Under the pieces are notes generated by a model. It worked only from the letters and a program-made list of their open reading frames with translations. It made no database searches and was not told the origin of the DNA. The position numbers and the translations under genes are program-made. 64,000 nt of DNA from Duganella lactea (GTDB lineage Bacteria; Pseudomonadota; Gammaproteobacteria; Burkholderiales; Burkholderiaceae_D): the NCBI RefSeq assembly GCF_009857505.1, contig NZ_WWCP01000018.1, forward strand, positions 45,499 through 109,498. The letters are read 5' to 3'. Positions 16,155-24,532 of the stretch are shown here, in pieces (position 1 is the first letter of the stretch; each line of letters begins with the position of its first letter).

Positions 16155-16245
16155 CTTTATGCCTCCTTGTTGTTTATCTGCCGCATGGCAGGGAATTTTT
16201 GTCAGCCATTCTGCGGCGGCTCTGTCATTCGGACAAATGGCGAAA

Positions 16246-16311
16246 GCCGATACCTGCTAGCGTCAATGCGGATAGCAGGGGCATGGCGCGCATGGTGAAA
16301 ATAGCTATAAT
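16246..16311. promoter_or_regulatory. GH43/lysR divergent control region elements
   Basis: GCCGATACC (16246-16254) repeats the arm of the 6481 inverted repeat. It is joined to CCTGCTA (16253-16259), which pairs with TAGCAGG (16273-16279) across 13 bases. A perfect TATAAT (16306-16311), followed by CGAAAC, lies 54 bases before the LysR start and may be its -10 box; no good -35 is visible. Dyads of this type in a LysR divergent gap often bind the LysR protein itself. Confidence 0.4.
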
Positions 16312-16365
16312 CGAAACGCTGGTTGTGCCTCAAGCCGTCACGGCCAGCGATAAAAAAAAGGAGAC

Positions 16366-17340
16366 ATGAACATGAATGTTCAGAGTATGCGGTTCAATCG
16401 GCTCGACCTGAATTTGCTGATCGGTCTGGACGTGCTGTTAAACGAATGCAATATCACCCGCGCGGCCGGCCGTTTGTGCCTGAGCCAGTCCACGGTCAGC
16501 GGGATACTGGCGCGCCTGCGCGAGTATTTCGGCGACGATCTGCTGGTGCAGTCCGGCCGGGCCATGGTGCCGACGCCGCTGGCGCTGTCGCTGATGGAGC
16601 CGGTGCGCGACATCCTCACCCGCATCAAGCAGACGGTGGAGACGGTCACGGAGTTCAACCCCGAGACCACGCTGCGCCATTTCCGCCTGGTGGCCTCGGA
16701 TTATTTCAGCTCGGTGGTGATGACACGGCTGGTGGCGCAGCTGAATCAGATCGCGCCCTTCGTCACGGTGGAAATCCTGCAGCTGACCGATCGCTCGATG
16801 CTGCAACTGGAGCGCGGTGAAATCGACATGGTGGTGCTGCCCGAGCGCTATCTGTCGCGCAGCATGCCATCGGAGACGCTGTGCTCGGACCATTTCAGCT
16901 GCATCGCGTGGGACCGCAACCTGGAGGTGGGCGCGCAGTTGAGCGAGAGCGACTACCTGCGGCTCGGGCATGTGGTGACGTCCTTTGGCTCGCACCAGGA
17001 GTTCGCCTTTGACGAATTCTTTTTCCGCAGCGTCGGGCTGAGCCGGCGCATCGAGGTCACCTGCGCCGCGTTCAACCTGCTGCCGCAGTTTGTCGTCAAC
17101 ACCCAGCGCATCGCCACGTTGCAGACCACGTTGGCCAGGCAGCTGGCGCACCATTATCCGATCCGCGTGATGGACTTGCCGGTCGCGGTGCCGCCCCTCG
17201 TTGAGTGCATGCAGTGGCACGCGTCGAAACACAACGAACCGGCCCATATCTGGTTGCGCTCCATGCTGCGGCAGGTGGCCAAGGCGGCCGGTGACGCGCC
17301 GGCCGCCACCGCGTCAGAGCCCGTTCTTGCGGGCGATTGA
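16366..17340 (+). CDS. LysR-family regulator of the NodD/NahR type
   Basis: A 324-residue LysR-type regulator. It opens with the MRFNRLDLNLLIGLDVLL pattern of the NodD/NahR subgroup. The winged HTH covers about residues 15-75 (NITRAAGRLCLSQSTVSGILARLREYFGDDLLV), followed by the periplasmic-binding-like effector domain. NodD-group members typically sense flavonoids or aromatic acids, which fits surrounding genes for aromatic glycosides. AAAGGAG precedes the ATG at 16366. It is divergent to GH43 and convergent with, and overlapping by 27 bases, the GH1 gene. A second NodD-like gene is at 27927. Confidence 0.88.
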   Translation: MNMNVQSMRFNRLDLNLLIGLDVLLNECNITRAAGRLCLSQSTVSGILARLREYFGDDLLVQSGRAMVPTPLALSLMEPVRDILTRIKQTVETVTEFNPETTLRHFRLVASDYFSSVVMTRLVAQLNQIAPFVTVEILQLTDRSMLQLERGEIDMVVLPERYLSRSMPSETLCSDHFSCIAWDRNLEVGAQLSESDYLRLGHVVTSFGSHQEFAFDEFFFRSVGLSRRIEVTCAAFNLLPQFVVNTQRIATLQTTLARQLAHHYPIRVMDLPVAVPPLVECMQWHASKHNEPAHIWLRSMLRQVAKAAGDAPAATASEPVLAGD

Positions 17341-18633
17341 TCCCAGCACCAGCGCGCTGGGCTTGGCGGTGCGCTGGAAGGTGGTGCGGTCGACGCTGTG
17401 CAGGCCGAACTTGGCCTTGTAGCCGGCGTTCCATTCGAAGTTGTCGACCAGCGACCAGTGCAAGTAGCCCAGCACCGGCACGCCGTCGTCCATCGCCTTT
17501 TTGAGTGCCGCCAGCGCCGGCGGGATCAACTGGGCGCGGACGCGGTCGTCCACGCTGTTGACGCCGTGTTCGGTGACCATCACCGGCACGCCGGCCACCG
17601 CATGGGCATAGCGTACCGCGCCCGCCAGCGATGGCGGATAGACTTCGGAGCCGGCCATGTTGCGCACCACGCCGGCCGGCGCCGGCACTTTGCCTTGCGC
17701 GTCCCAAACCGTGCGTTCATAGTTCTGCACTCCGACAAAGTCGTCGTGGCGGACCGCGCGCAGCCACTCGCCGTACAGTTGTTCGCGCATCGCGTCGCGC
17801 TTGCTGTCGGGGCCCGCGGCCTGGTCGTCGATAATGGCCAGGCTGGCGCCGACCGGCAGATCGCCGCGCACCGCCTTGATGGCTTGCCGGCCCAGCTTGT
17901 GCGCCTGCAGCATGTTGCGGCGCACCCGCTCGGCATCCGGCAGCCACAGGCCATTGCCCAGCAAGAACAGTGGCACGTTGAATTTTTTCGCGATCGCCTC
18001 GCTCATGGCCTTATCGGATGCATACAACCGCTCGCCGACGCCAGGCGGGAGCACCAGGTGCAGCACGCCGGACAGGTTGGGCTCGTTGAGCGTGAGCGCA
18101 TAGCCGATGTGGGCCGACAAGTGGCGCGCGGCGCGGTCGCAGAAGCGCGCGAACAGGTCGGGCGAGTCATCGTTCATCCAGCCGCCGCGCAGGGCGAACC
18201 AGCGCGGCGTGGTGAAGTGGTTGAAGGTGACGACCGGCACGATGTGGCGCGCGCGGCAGCCCTCGATCATGGCTTTGTAGTGGTTCAGCATGGCGATCGA
18301 GAACATGCCCGGCTCCGGCTCGATGCGCGCCCATTCGAGGCTGAAGCGGTAGCTGTTCAAGCCCATGCCGCGCACCAGATCGAGATCGGCCGGCCACAGT
18401 TCAAAACTGTTGGCGGCGTCGGCCGACGGTTCCTCGAAGCCGGAATTTTCGATGTGTTCGGCCACCCAGCAATCGCTGTTGACGTTGTTGCCTTCCACCT
18501 GGTGCGCGGCGGTGGCGGCGCCCCACAGAAAACCTTTGGGGAATTTGGCGGGTGCGCCACCGGCGCCCAGTGCGGGTACGCTGCTCACCGTTGCCGCGAC
18601 ACCGGCGGCGGCCATGAAAGTACGACGATCCAT
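17314..18633 (-). CDS. GH1 beta-glucosidase, Tat-exported
   Basis: A 439-residue family-1 glycosidase. Catalytic acid/base Glu184 lies in TLNEPN, nucleophile Glu355 in VTEHGVN (TENG variant), and HWSLVDNFEW forms the aglycone/glycone site. The Tat signal is MDRRTFMAAAGVAATVSS; I start at its ATG (18633) rather than at 18675, which would bury the signal. It follows the GH106 rhamnosidase by ten bases in the same operon. Together they could remove rhamnose and then glucose from rutinoside-like aryl glycosides in the periplasm; that pairing is inferred. Confidence 0.92.
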   Translation of the reverse strand: MDRRTFMAAAGVAATVSSVPALGAGGAPAKFPKGFLWGAATAAHQVEGNNVNSDCWVAEHIENSGFEEPSADAANSFELWPADLDLVRGMGLNSYRFSLEWARIEPEPGMFSIAMLNHYKAMIEGCRARHIVPVVTFNHFTTPRWFALRGGWMNDDSPDLFARFCDRAARHLSAHIGYALTLNEPNLSGVLHLVLPPGVGERLYASDKAMSEAIAKKFNVPLFLLGNGLWLPDAERVRRNMLQAHKLGRQAIKAVRGDLPVGASLAIIDDQAAGPDSKRDAMREQLYGEWLRAVRHDDFVGVQNYERTVWDAQGKVPAPAGVVRNMAGSEVYPPSLAGAVRYAHAVAGVPVMVTEHGVNSVDDRVRAQLIPPALAALKKAMDDGVPVLGYLHWSLVDNFEWNAGYKAKFGLHSVDRTTFQRTAKPSALVLGSIARKNGL

Positions 18634-18643
18634 AAAGTCTGCC

Positions 18644-21600
18644 TTAAAAATGAAGAGGGGAAGAAACCGCGCCATCGAGACAGCTGGCGGCGGGGGCGGT
18701 GAGCAAGCGAACCGGCCCGATCAGGCCGGACCCGCGTAACGGCGCTTGCGCGTCGTAGACGCCGCGCATGTTGGTGATGCTGGTGGCGCCGGGCTGGGCG
18801 TCGCCGATCAGGCGGTTTTGCCACGGGTTGGTGACGTCGACCTCCAGCCGGTTGTCGCCGGCTTGCAGCAGTTGACCCAGGTCGATGCGATAGGGCGGCT
18901 TCCAGGCGATGCCGGCGTCCTTGCCGTTCAATCGCACGCGCGCGATATCGCGCACCTCGCCAAGGTCGAGGATGACCCGCGCCGGTGCGCCCGCGCCGAC
19001 GCTGATGGTGGTGCTGTAGGTGGCGGTACCGGAGAAGTAGCGGATGCCGGGAACCGGACTCTGGGTCCACGACTGGAGTTGCGTCAGACGGATGCTGTCG
19101 TCGGGCGCGCCGCGGCCGGCAGCGAATCTGAGTTGCCAGGGTTGGTCCAGCGTGGTCCACGACGTTGGCTCGGCCAGCGTCGCGGCGCGACCGGGCGTGG
19201 CCGCGCGCGGGAAGACGACGAACAGCGACTGCTGCGGCGCCAATCGCAAAGGCAGGCGGACAGCGGCTGCATCGGCGCCGCGCTGGTGCGGCGCGGCGGC
19301 GATGCAGCCGCTGTCCGCCTGCCAGATTTCCGGTGCCTGCCGGCTGTCATGGCCATCGCGGAACAGCGCCTCAATGGTGCGTGTCGCGCCGCCGGTGTTG
19401 GCGATGAAGTAGATTTCATGCGTGCCGCTGTGGCGCTGCGTCACCATGACATCATCCCCGGCGCCTTTGATTTGCACCGACGGCGCCAGTTTGATGCGGG
19501 CCAACGCGGCGCCCAGGTGGCCGCCGCCGTCCACGCTGCCGCGACCGACGCGGCGCACACTGGCGCGGCTGCCGGTCGCGCCCCACAGGCTGTCGGCCAG
19601 CCGCTCGAATGTGCGCCGGTCGTCCGCCAGGCTGGGTGTGCCTTGCGGCCGTTTGCCGACCACGGTGGCGCCGGCGCGCGCCAACGCGACGATGCGTTGT
19701 AGCGCGCCCAGCGTCATGCGGTTGCTGGAGCCGCCGAGATACAGCACGCGGTAGCGCGCGCCGCTGCGGCTGAGCAGCTGATTGCCGCGCACCGACAACT
19801 GCTGGCGCAGCGCGGTCAGATTCACGTAGTCGTAGGCGTAGCCGGCTGGCACGTCACGGTTCGGCGCGTTGCCGAACAAGCTGGTGATGGGCGCGTCCTC
19901 GCCGTAGAAGTAGGCGATATCGGCCACATGGCGGCCTTGTTGCAGCAGGTAGGCGCTGCGCGCCAGGTAGTCGATCCACGGCCTGGCCTGATCGGCCCAG
20001 GTCTCGTGACGCGAGAAGTACTGGCCGAGGAAGGGCGCCAAGCTCATGCCCGGCGTCACGCCGTCGAGCGGCTGGTGTGCCGAGGTGTGGAGGACGATGC
20101 GGTTGACGCCCAGCGCGAATTCAATGTCGGCGGTTTTCTTCAGGTCGCGCGGCGTGGCGTTCCATGGTTGGCCGAACACGGTCATCGATTCGGCGGCCAC
20201 CAGGTTCTGACCCCACACATGGGCCACCGAGGCCGCGCCCTGCACGTCGGCCACAAAGGTGGGGCGCGGCTGGCCGCCGGCCGGCACCGACCACATGGCC
20301 GCCATCGGCACATCGGCGTGGCGGCGCATGTCCATGTCGTCGCCCAACTGCGGGCGCTGGTCTTCCAGCGCTTCGCCGTACACCTTCATGCCGCGCTGAT
20401 GCACCTCCCGCGCGATGGTGGCGTAGTGGCTGTCCGAGAACAGCTCGCCGATGGTGCGGCGGAAGTCCCACAAGAAGCTGTCGCTGGCCGCGGCGCTGTC
20501 GACGATGCGGCCGGTGATGGCCGGCAGCCAGCGCGTGAGCGCATAGCCGCGCCGCGACTGGAAGGCGGCGGCCATGTCGTCGGTCCAGTTCTGGAAGCCG
20601 GACTCGATGGAGTCGTTCAGCAGGGCGCGCACGCCGCGCTGGCCGATCAGGTCCGGGCCCACGGCCTGTTCGATTTTTCCGAGATAGGTGTGCAGGTAGT
20701 CGCGCACATGGGTGGCGCTGAGTTTGTCCACTTCCAGTCCGGTGGCCTCGCTGGGCGCGGGGCCGTTTTGTTTGCCGGTCAGCGTGTAGCCAAAGCGCAG
20801 CACGGTCCAGCGGCCGGGCGGTGGTGTCCAGTCGAGGTGGCCGTCGGCCCGCATCCTCGCGCTCAGGTCGATGATGTCGCCGGCAGCGATGGCGCCAGGG
20901 GCGTCCGTGCCGGACGGCGTGTCAATGGCGTAGTAGTCCGGCGCGGCGGCGTAGCCGGCCTTTTCCTCGGCGCGGTGCACGCGTGGTTCGGCGTGCAGGG
21001 TTACTTCAGATAAGGGGACGGTGGTGGCGGGCTGGCCGAACGGCGGCAGCAGCACGCCCGGTGCGGCCGGCGGCGCGGCGCTGTTGGCGGCGCCCTGCAA
21101 CCGCACGCGCCAGTGCTGCGCGGTGTGGGCGGGGAAGGCGATGGTTTGCTGTGGCGCGGTGCTCAGGGGCACCGGGGCGATGTCGGTGTAGTGCGCGCCG
21201 TCCGCGCTGGCTTGCAGCGTGACCGTTGGCAGCGGGGCGGCGCCGAAGCCGCGTGCCGCCGGCAGCGCGAGGGTCAGGGCGCGGAAGGTTTCGGGGCGGC
21301 TGTAGCTCAGCGTGACCCAGGTCTGGCCATCGGCGGCGAGCGGCAGATTGACTGGGTCGCCGAGCAGGCCGTCGCTCAGTTGGCGCGCCACGTCGGCGTG
21401 GTCACGGCTGAGGATACGCGCCGGCGTCGCGGTCGGCGCGCCGGCCGGCACGGCCAGCACCGCGATGTCGCGAAACCATGGGGCGGGCGCCGCGTCGGGG
21501 TTTTCCAGACGAGCTGCGATATCCAGGTAGGGGCCGGCCACGGTGGGCGGCTGCGGCAGCAGCAACGATTGGGGTTGCGTGGCGCCGTCGATCGTCAGCT

Positions 21601-22012
21601 CGCTCCATACCAGTTTTTTCATCGCCTGTTCCGGCCTGACCCACGGCCCGCCGGTCTCGCTCCAGCCGGGGGCGCTGGCGACGGCCATTTCCAGTCCCAA
21701 TCGCTGCGCTTCGGTCGCCGCGACCCGCAGCAGTGATTGCCATTCCGCACTGCCATACACCGCCCGCTGCGCCACCACCTGCGGCGTGTGCAGGTTGCCA
21801 TCGAATTGCTGCATGCCGCCGATGCCGGTGCGCTTCATCCATTGCAGGTCTTGCAGAATGCCCGATGACGTCACATTGCCGTCCATCCAATGCCACCACA
21901 CCCGTGGCCGCGCGCTGTCCGGTGGCTGGGCAAAGCCTTCCTCAAGCGGCGCCGCCAGCAGTGGCAGGGAGCACAGCGAGGCGAGTGCAAAACAAAGTCG
22001 GCGGATGCGCAT
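18644..22012 (-). CDS. GH106-type alpha-L-rhamnosidase
   Basis: A 1122-residue secreted protein with a Sec signal (RLCFALASLCSLPLLAAP). The entry pattern RPRVWWHWMDGNVTSSGI with MKRTGIGGMQQFDGN is typical of GH106. A large catalytic barrel is followed by beta domains and a C-terminal galactose-binding-like domain (about 990-1110, VRLNGKDAGIAWKPPYRID). GH106 enzymes release terminal alpha-L-rhamnose from plant glycosides and pectin. It heads the GH106-GH1 operon; rhamnose would feed the rha genes at 40-51 kb. The DNA contains a striking 73-base quasi-palindrome at 19251-19323 inside the reading frame. Confidence 0.88.
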   Translation of the reverse strand: MRIRRLCFALASLCSLPLLAAPLEEGFAQPPDSARPRVWWHWMDGNVTSSGILQDLQWMKRTGIGGMQQFDGNLHTPQVVAQRAVYGSAEWQSLLRVAATEAQRLGLEMAVASAPGWSETGGPWVRPEQAMKKLVWSELTIDGATQPQSLLLPQPPTVAGPYLDIAARLENPDAAPAPWFRDIAVLAVPAGAPTATPARILSRDHADVARQLSDGLLGDPVNLPLAADGQTWVTLSYSRPETFRALTLALPAARGFGAAPLPTVTLQASADGAHYTDIAPVPLSTAPQQTIAFPAHTAQHWRVRLQGAANSAAPPAAPGVLLPPFGQPATTVPLSEVTLHAEPRVHRAEEKAGYAAAPDYYAIDTPSGTDAPGAIAAGDIIDLSARMRADGHLDWTPPPGRWTVLRFGYTLTGKQNGPAPSEATGLEVDKLSATHVRDYLHTYLGKIEQAVGPDLIGQRGVRALLNDSIESGFQNWTDDMAAAFQSRRGYALTRWLPAITGRIVDSAAASDSFLWDFRRTIGELFSDSHYATIAREVHQRGMKVYGEALEDQRPQLGDDMDMRRHADVPMAAMWSVPAGGQPRPTFVADVQGAASVAHVWGQNLVAAESMTVFGQPWNATPRDLKKTADIEFALGVNRIVLHTSAHQPLDGVTPGMSLAPFLGQYFSRHETWADQARPWIDYLARSAYLLQQGRHVADIAYFYGEDAPITSLFGNAPNRDVPAGYAYDYVNLTALRQQLSVRGNQLLSRSGARYRVLYLGGSSNRMTLGALQRIVALARAGATVVGKRPQGTPSLADDRRTFERLADSLWGATGSRASVRRVGRGSVDGGGHLGAALARIKLAPSVQIKGAGDDVMVTQRHSGTHEIYFIANTGGATRTIEALFRDGHDSRQAPEIWQADSGCIAAAPHQRGADAAAVRLPLRLAPQQSLFVVFPRAATPGRAATLAEPTSWTTLDQPWQLRFAAGRGAPDDSIRLTQLQSWTQSPVPGIRYFSGTATYSTTISVGAGAPARVILDLGEVRDIARVRLNGKDAGIAWKPPYRIDLGQLLQAGDNRLEVDVTNPWQNRLIGDAQPGATSITNMRGVYDAQAPLRGSGLIGPVRLLTAPAASCLDGAVSSPLHF
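19251..19323. repeat. Long quasi-palindrome inside the GH106 gene
   Basis: Bases 19251-19274 are the exact reverse complement of 19300-19323 (24 bp). After one mismatch (19275/19299) pairing resumes for eight more bases (19276-19283 with 19291-19298), leaving a seven-base loop. The reading frame stays open. Both strands encode a similar stretch (QADSGCI ... DAAAVRLP). Such sequences arise by template switching between imperfect inverted repeats. Confidence 0.9.
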
Positions 22013-22095
22013 GATGTGGCCGGGAAGTGATCGTCAGCGCCGATTGTAGGGATGGCCGCGCCGCCGGCGTTAGTTGGCATTATGGATACCTGGGA

Positions 22096-22110
22096 TTGGT
22101 TTTACCGATA
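22096..22110. promoter_or_regulatory. TTGGTTTTACCGATA box in GH106/TonB-receptor gap
   Basis: Read on the minus strand this is TATCGGTAAAACCAA, a shortened form of the boxes at 6505 and 29958. It lies in the 250-bp divergent gap (22013-22262), directly followed by TTGGAAAAGCTAATACATC, which weakly resembles the LacI-type sites at 6553, 29985 and 35078. It could serve both divergent genes. Confidence 0.4.
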
Positions 22111-22262
22111 CCCGGCGCTATTGGAAAAGCTAATACATCACCATCGGGAATGCCCACTTTCCGATGCGTTTCAATTGCCGTACCCTGATTTGGTCGCTGC
22201 GCAAGGTGGTGACCAACAAGAGAATAAATCTGTCCCCAAGGGACTTCCACAGGAGACGCTTC

Positions 22263-24470
22263 ATGCAATACAAACGATTACTTGAGTGCCTGCTCGCTAG
22301 CGGCGCGATGATGATTTCCGCGCAAACCGCTTTTGCCCAGGTCGGGCCGCAGCCGGCGAGCGACACCGCCAAGGCCGCCGTGCCGGAAGAGAACACGGTG
22401 GTGGTGACGGCCAACCGGGTCCGCAGCAACGCCCAGACCACGGCGGTGGCGCTGTCGGTGTTCAACGGCACCGCGCTGGCCGACGCCGGCGTCGGCAACG
22501 TGCAGGCGCTGCAAACCATTGATCCCAGCATCAACGTCACCAGTGCCGCCGGCGGCGCCTATGTGGCGGTGCGCGGTGTCGCCTCGACCGACACCACCGA
22601 GACCGGCGATCCGGCGGTGCCGATCGCGCGCGACGGCTTCTTCACCAATCGTTCGTTCAGCATCGGCTCGTCGATGTACGATCTGGAACGGATCGAGGTG
22701 CTCAAAGGCCCGCAAGGCACGCTGTTTGGGCGTAACTCGACCGGCGGCCTGATTAACATCATCACCGCCAAGCCGCGCGAAACGCTCGGCGGTTATCTGA
22801 GCGTGGACCTTGGCGCCTTCAGCACCGTGAACCTGGAAGGCGCGGTGAATGTGCCGCTGAGCGACACGGTGCAGATGCGCTTCTCGGCCGTCTCGCGCCG
22901 CCATGATGGCTACCGTCAGCTGACCGGTGTGAATATGGACGGCGACGATGAGGACGCCAAATCGGCGCGCCTGCAATTTGCCTTCCAGCCGGTGAGCGGC
23001 TTTGAAGGCTTGCTGTCGTACCAGAAGGACAAAATTGGTGGTGTTGGCGAGGTGACCAAGAATTCGCCGCTGGGCGTGGCGACGCCCGTCGGCGACGCGC
23101 GCACCTTCGAGGGCTTTGCGCCGGTATCGACCAAACTCGATGGCGAGCGTTGGCGCTGGGAGTTCAGCTACAACCGCTTGCCGGGCGACCTGACGCTGAC
23201 CTACGCCGGCGGCTACGATACGCAGGACTACCGGCGCAACACCGACGCCACCGGCTTCACCGTGTATCCGGCCACGCGCTGGTTCCGTCAGGGCGAGTCG
23301 CCGGCCACGCGCAACCATGAGATTCGGCTGTCCACGCCGCAGAACGGCCGCTTTACCGCGCAGGCCGGCTATTTCTACTTCACCGAAAAGAACGTCATCG
23401 ACAGCGGCATCTATAACCTGGCGATGCAGCCGGGTGTGCCGGTTAGCTTTGCCAACACCTACGGCCTGAAGTTCGACTATCTGATCGAGACCAAGACCCA
23501 GGGCCTGTTCAGCCAGCTTGGCTGGAAACTGACCGATGACCTCAAGCTGACCGTCGGCGCGCGCTATTCACGCGACGAGAAACAGCGCACCGGCAACGCG
23601 CGCCTGTTGCTGGGGGCACTGGTCAATCCTTTCATCGGCGCGCCGGCCATCGTCAACCCTGGCAACGGCAACATGGAAGAATCGAAGCCGACTTTCCAGG
23701 TCGGCCTGGACTGGATGCTGACGCCGCAGAACTTCTTGTACACCAAGTACGCGACCGGCTACAAGGCGGGCGGCTTCAACTCCAATGGCAGCGCCGCTTC
23801 GATTCCCTACGATCCGGAGACGGTCAAGTCGTTTGAGGTGGGCAGCAAGAACAGCTTCTGGGACCGCAAGGTCAAGTTCAACGCGGCGCTGTTCTACCAG
23901 GATTACCAGAACTACCAGGCCTCGCAGATGACCGATGCCTTGAGCAGCGGCGGCATCTTCAACGTCGGCAAGGCCAAGATCAAGGGGCTGGAGACGGAGC
24001 TGGTGGTCACGGTGCCGGAGCTGGCGCGCTTTGACTTCAACGCCACCTTCCTCAATACGCGCTTTGGCGACGGCATCGTCGTCAGTGAAGCGACGACGCC
24101 GCCAACCAATCGCAATATCGGCGGCAATGCGTTGCCGAACGCGCCCAAGCTGGCGATGACGGCTGGGGTGCAGCGCAACTTCGGCGTGGCCGGGGGCGAT
24201 ATGATGGCGCGCCTGTCGGTCAAACATTCGGATGATTTCTACTACTCGGTGTTCAACGACCAGGACACGCGCTCGTCAGCCTACACCACGGCCAATGCGC
24301 TGCTGACCTTCAAGCCGGCGGACAGCGCATGGGAGTTCCAGACCTATGTCAACAACCTGACCGATAAAGTGGTGGTGTCCACCATCACGCGCAACTACAA
24401 CAGCCGCCAGAACGTGACGCAGTTCCAGCCACCACGCACCTACGGCCTGCGCGCCCGCTACAGCTTTTAG
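22263..24470 (+). CDS. TonB-dependent outer-membrane receptor
   Basis: A 735-residue receptor. The ATG at 22263 starts a signal peptide ending around AQTAFAQ (residue 25), followed by NTVVVTANRVRS (TonB-box region). The plug holds LERIEVLKGPQGTLFGRNSTGGLINI, and the barrel ends RTYGLRARYSF with terminal Phe. It is divergent to the GH106-GH1 operon, so uptake of a rhamnosyl glycoside is a reasonable guess. It is more distant from the receptors at 4311 and 35156 than those are from each other. A strong terminator follows at 24494. Confidence 0.93.
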   Translation: MQYKRLLECLLASGAMMISAQTAFAQVGPQPASDTAKAAVPEENTVVVTANRVRSNAQTTAVALSVFNGTALADAGVGNVQALQTIDPSINVTSAAGGAYVAVRGVASTDTTETGDPAVPIARDGFFTNRSFSIGSSMYDLERIEVLKGPQGTLFGRNSTGGLINIITAKPRETLGGYLSVDLGAFSTVNLEGAVNVPLSDTVQMRFSAVSRRHDGYRQLTGVNMDGDDEDAKSARLQFAFQPVSGFEGLLSYQKDKIGGVGEVTKNSPLGVATPVGDARTFEGFAPVSTKLDGERWRWEFSYNRLPGDLTLTYAGGYDTQDYRRNTDATGFTVYPATRWFRQGESPATRNHEIRLSTPQNGRFTAQAGYFYFTEKNVIDSGIYNLAMQPGVPVSFANTYGLKFDYLIETKTQGLFSQLGWKLTDDLKLTVGARYSRDEKQRTGNARLLLGALVNPFIGAPAIVNPGNGNMEESKPTFQVGLDWMLTPQNFLYTKYATGYKAGGFNSNGSAASIPYDPETVKSFEVGSKNSFWDRKVKFNAALFYQDYQNYQASQMTDALSSGGIFNVGKAKIKGLETELVVTVPELARFDFNATFLNTRFGDGIVVSEATTPPTNRNIGGNALPNAPKLAMTAGVQRNFGVAGGDMMARLSVKHSDDFYYSVFNDQDTRSSAYTTANALLTFKPADSAWEFQTYVNNLTDKVVVSTITRNYNSRQNVTQFQPPRTYGLRARYSF

Positions 24471-24493
24471 ACGAGCAGCATCGTCTCCTTTCA

Positions 24494-24523
24494 CCCGTAC
24501 ATGTCAATGTACGGGTTTTTTTT
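24494..24523 (+). terminator. Rho-independent terminator after TonB receptor
   Basis: A nine-base stem CCCGTACAT / ATGTACGGG (24494-24502, 24507-24515) with a GTCA loop is followed by eight T. It ends the receptor transcript. On the other strand there is no T-run, so the converging GH3 gene is not served. Confidence 0.93.
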
Positions 24524-24532
24524 CGTTCACGC

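Noticed and set aside
14565..16298. 577-codon plus-strand frame opposite GH43
   Set aside because: Antisense of a well-supported GH43 gene; no recognisable motif.
16300..16320. Full rhizobial nod box near the first LysR
   Set aside because: Only a short AATCGAAAC piece matches. The remainder of the long nod-box consensus is not present, so I report only partial resemblance of another motif.
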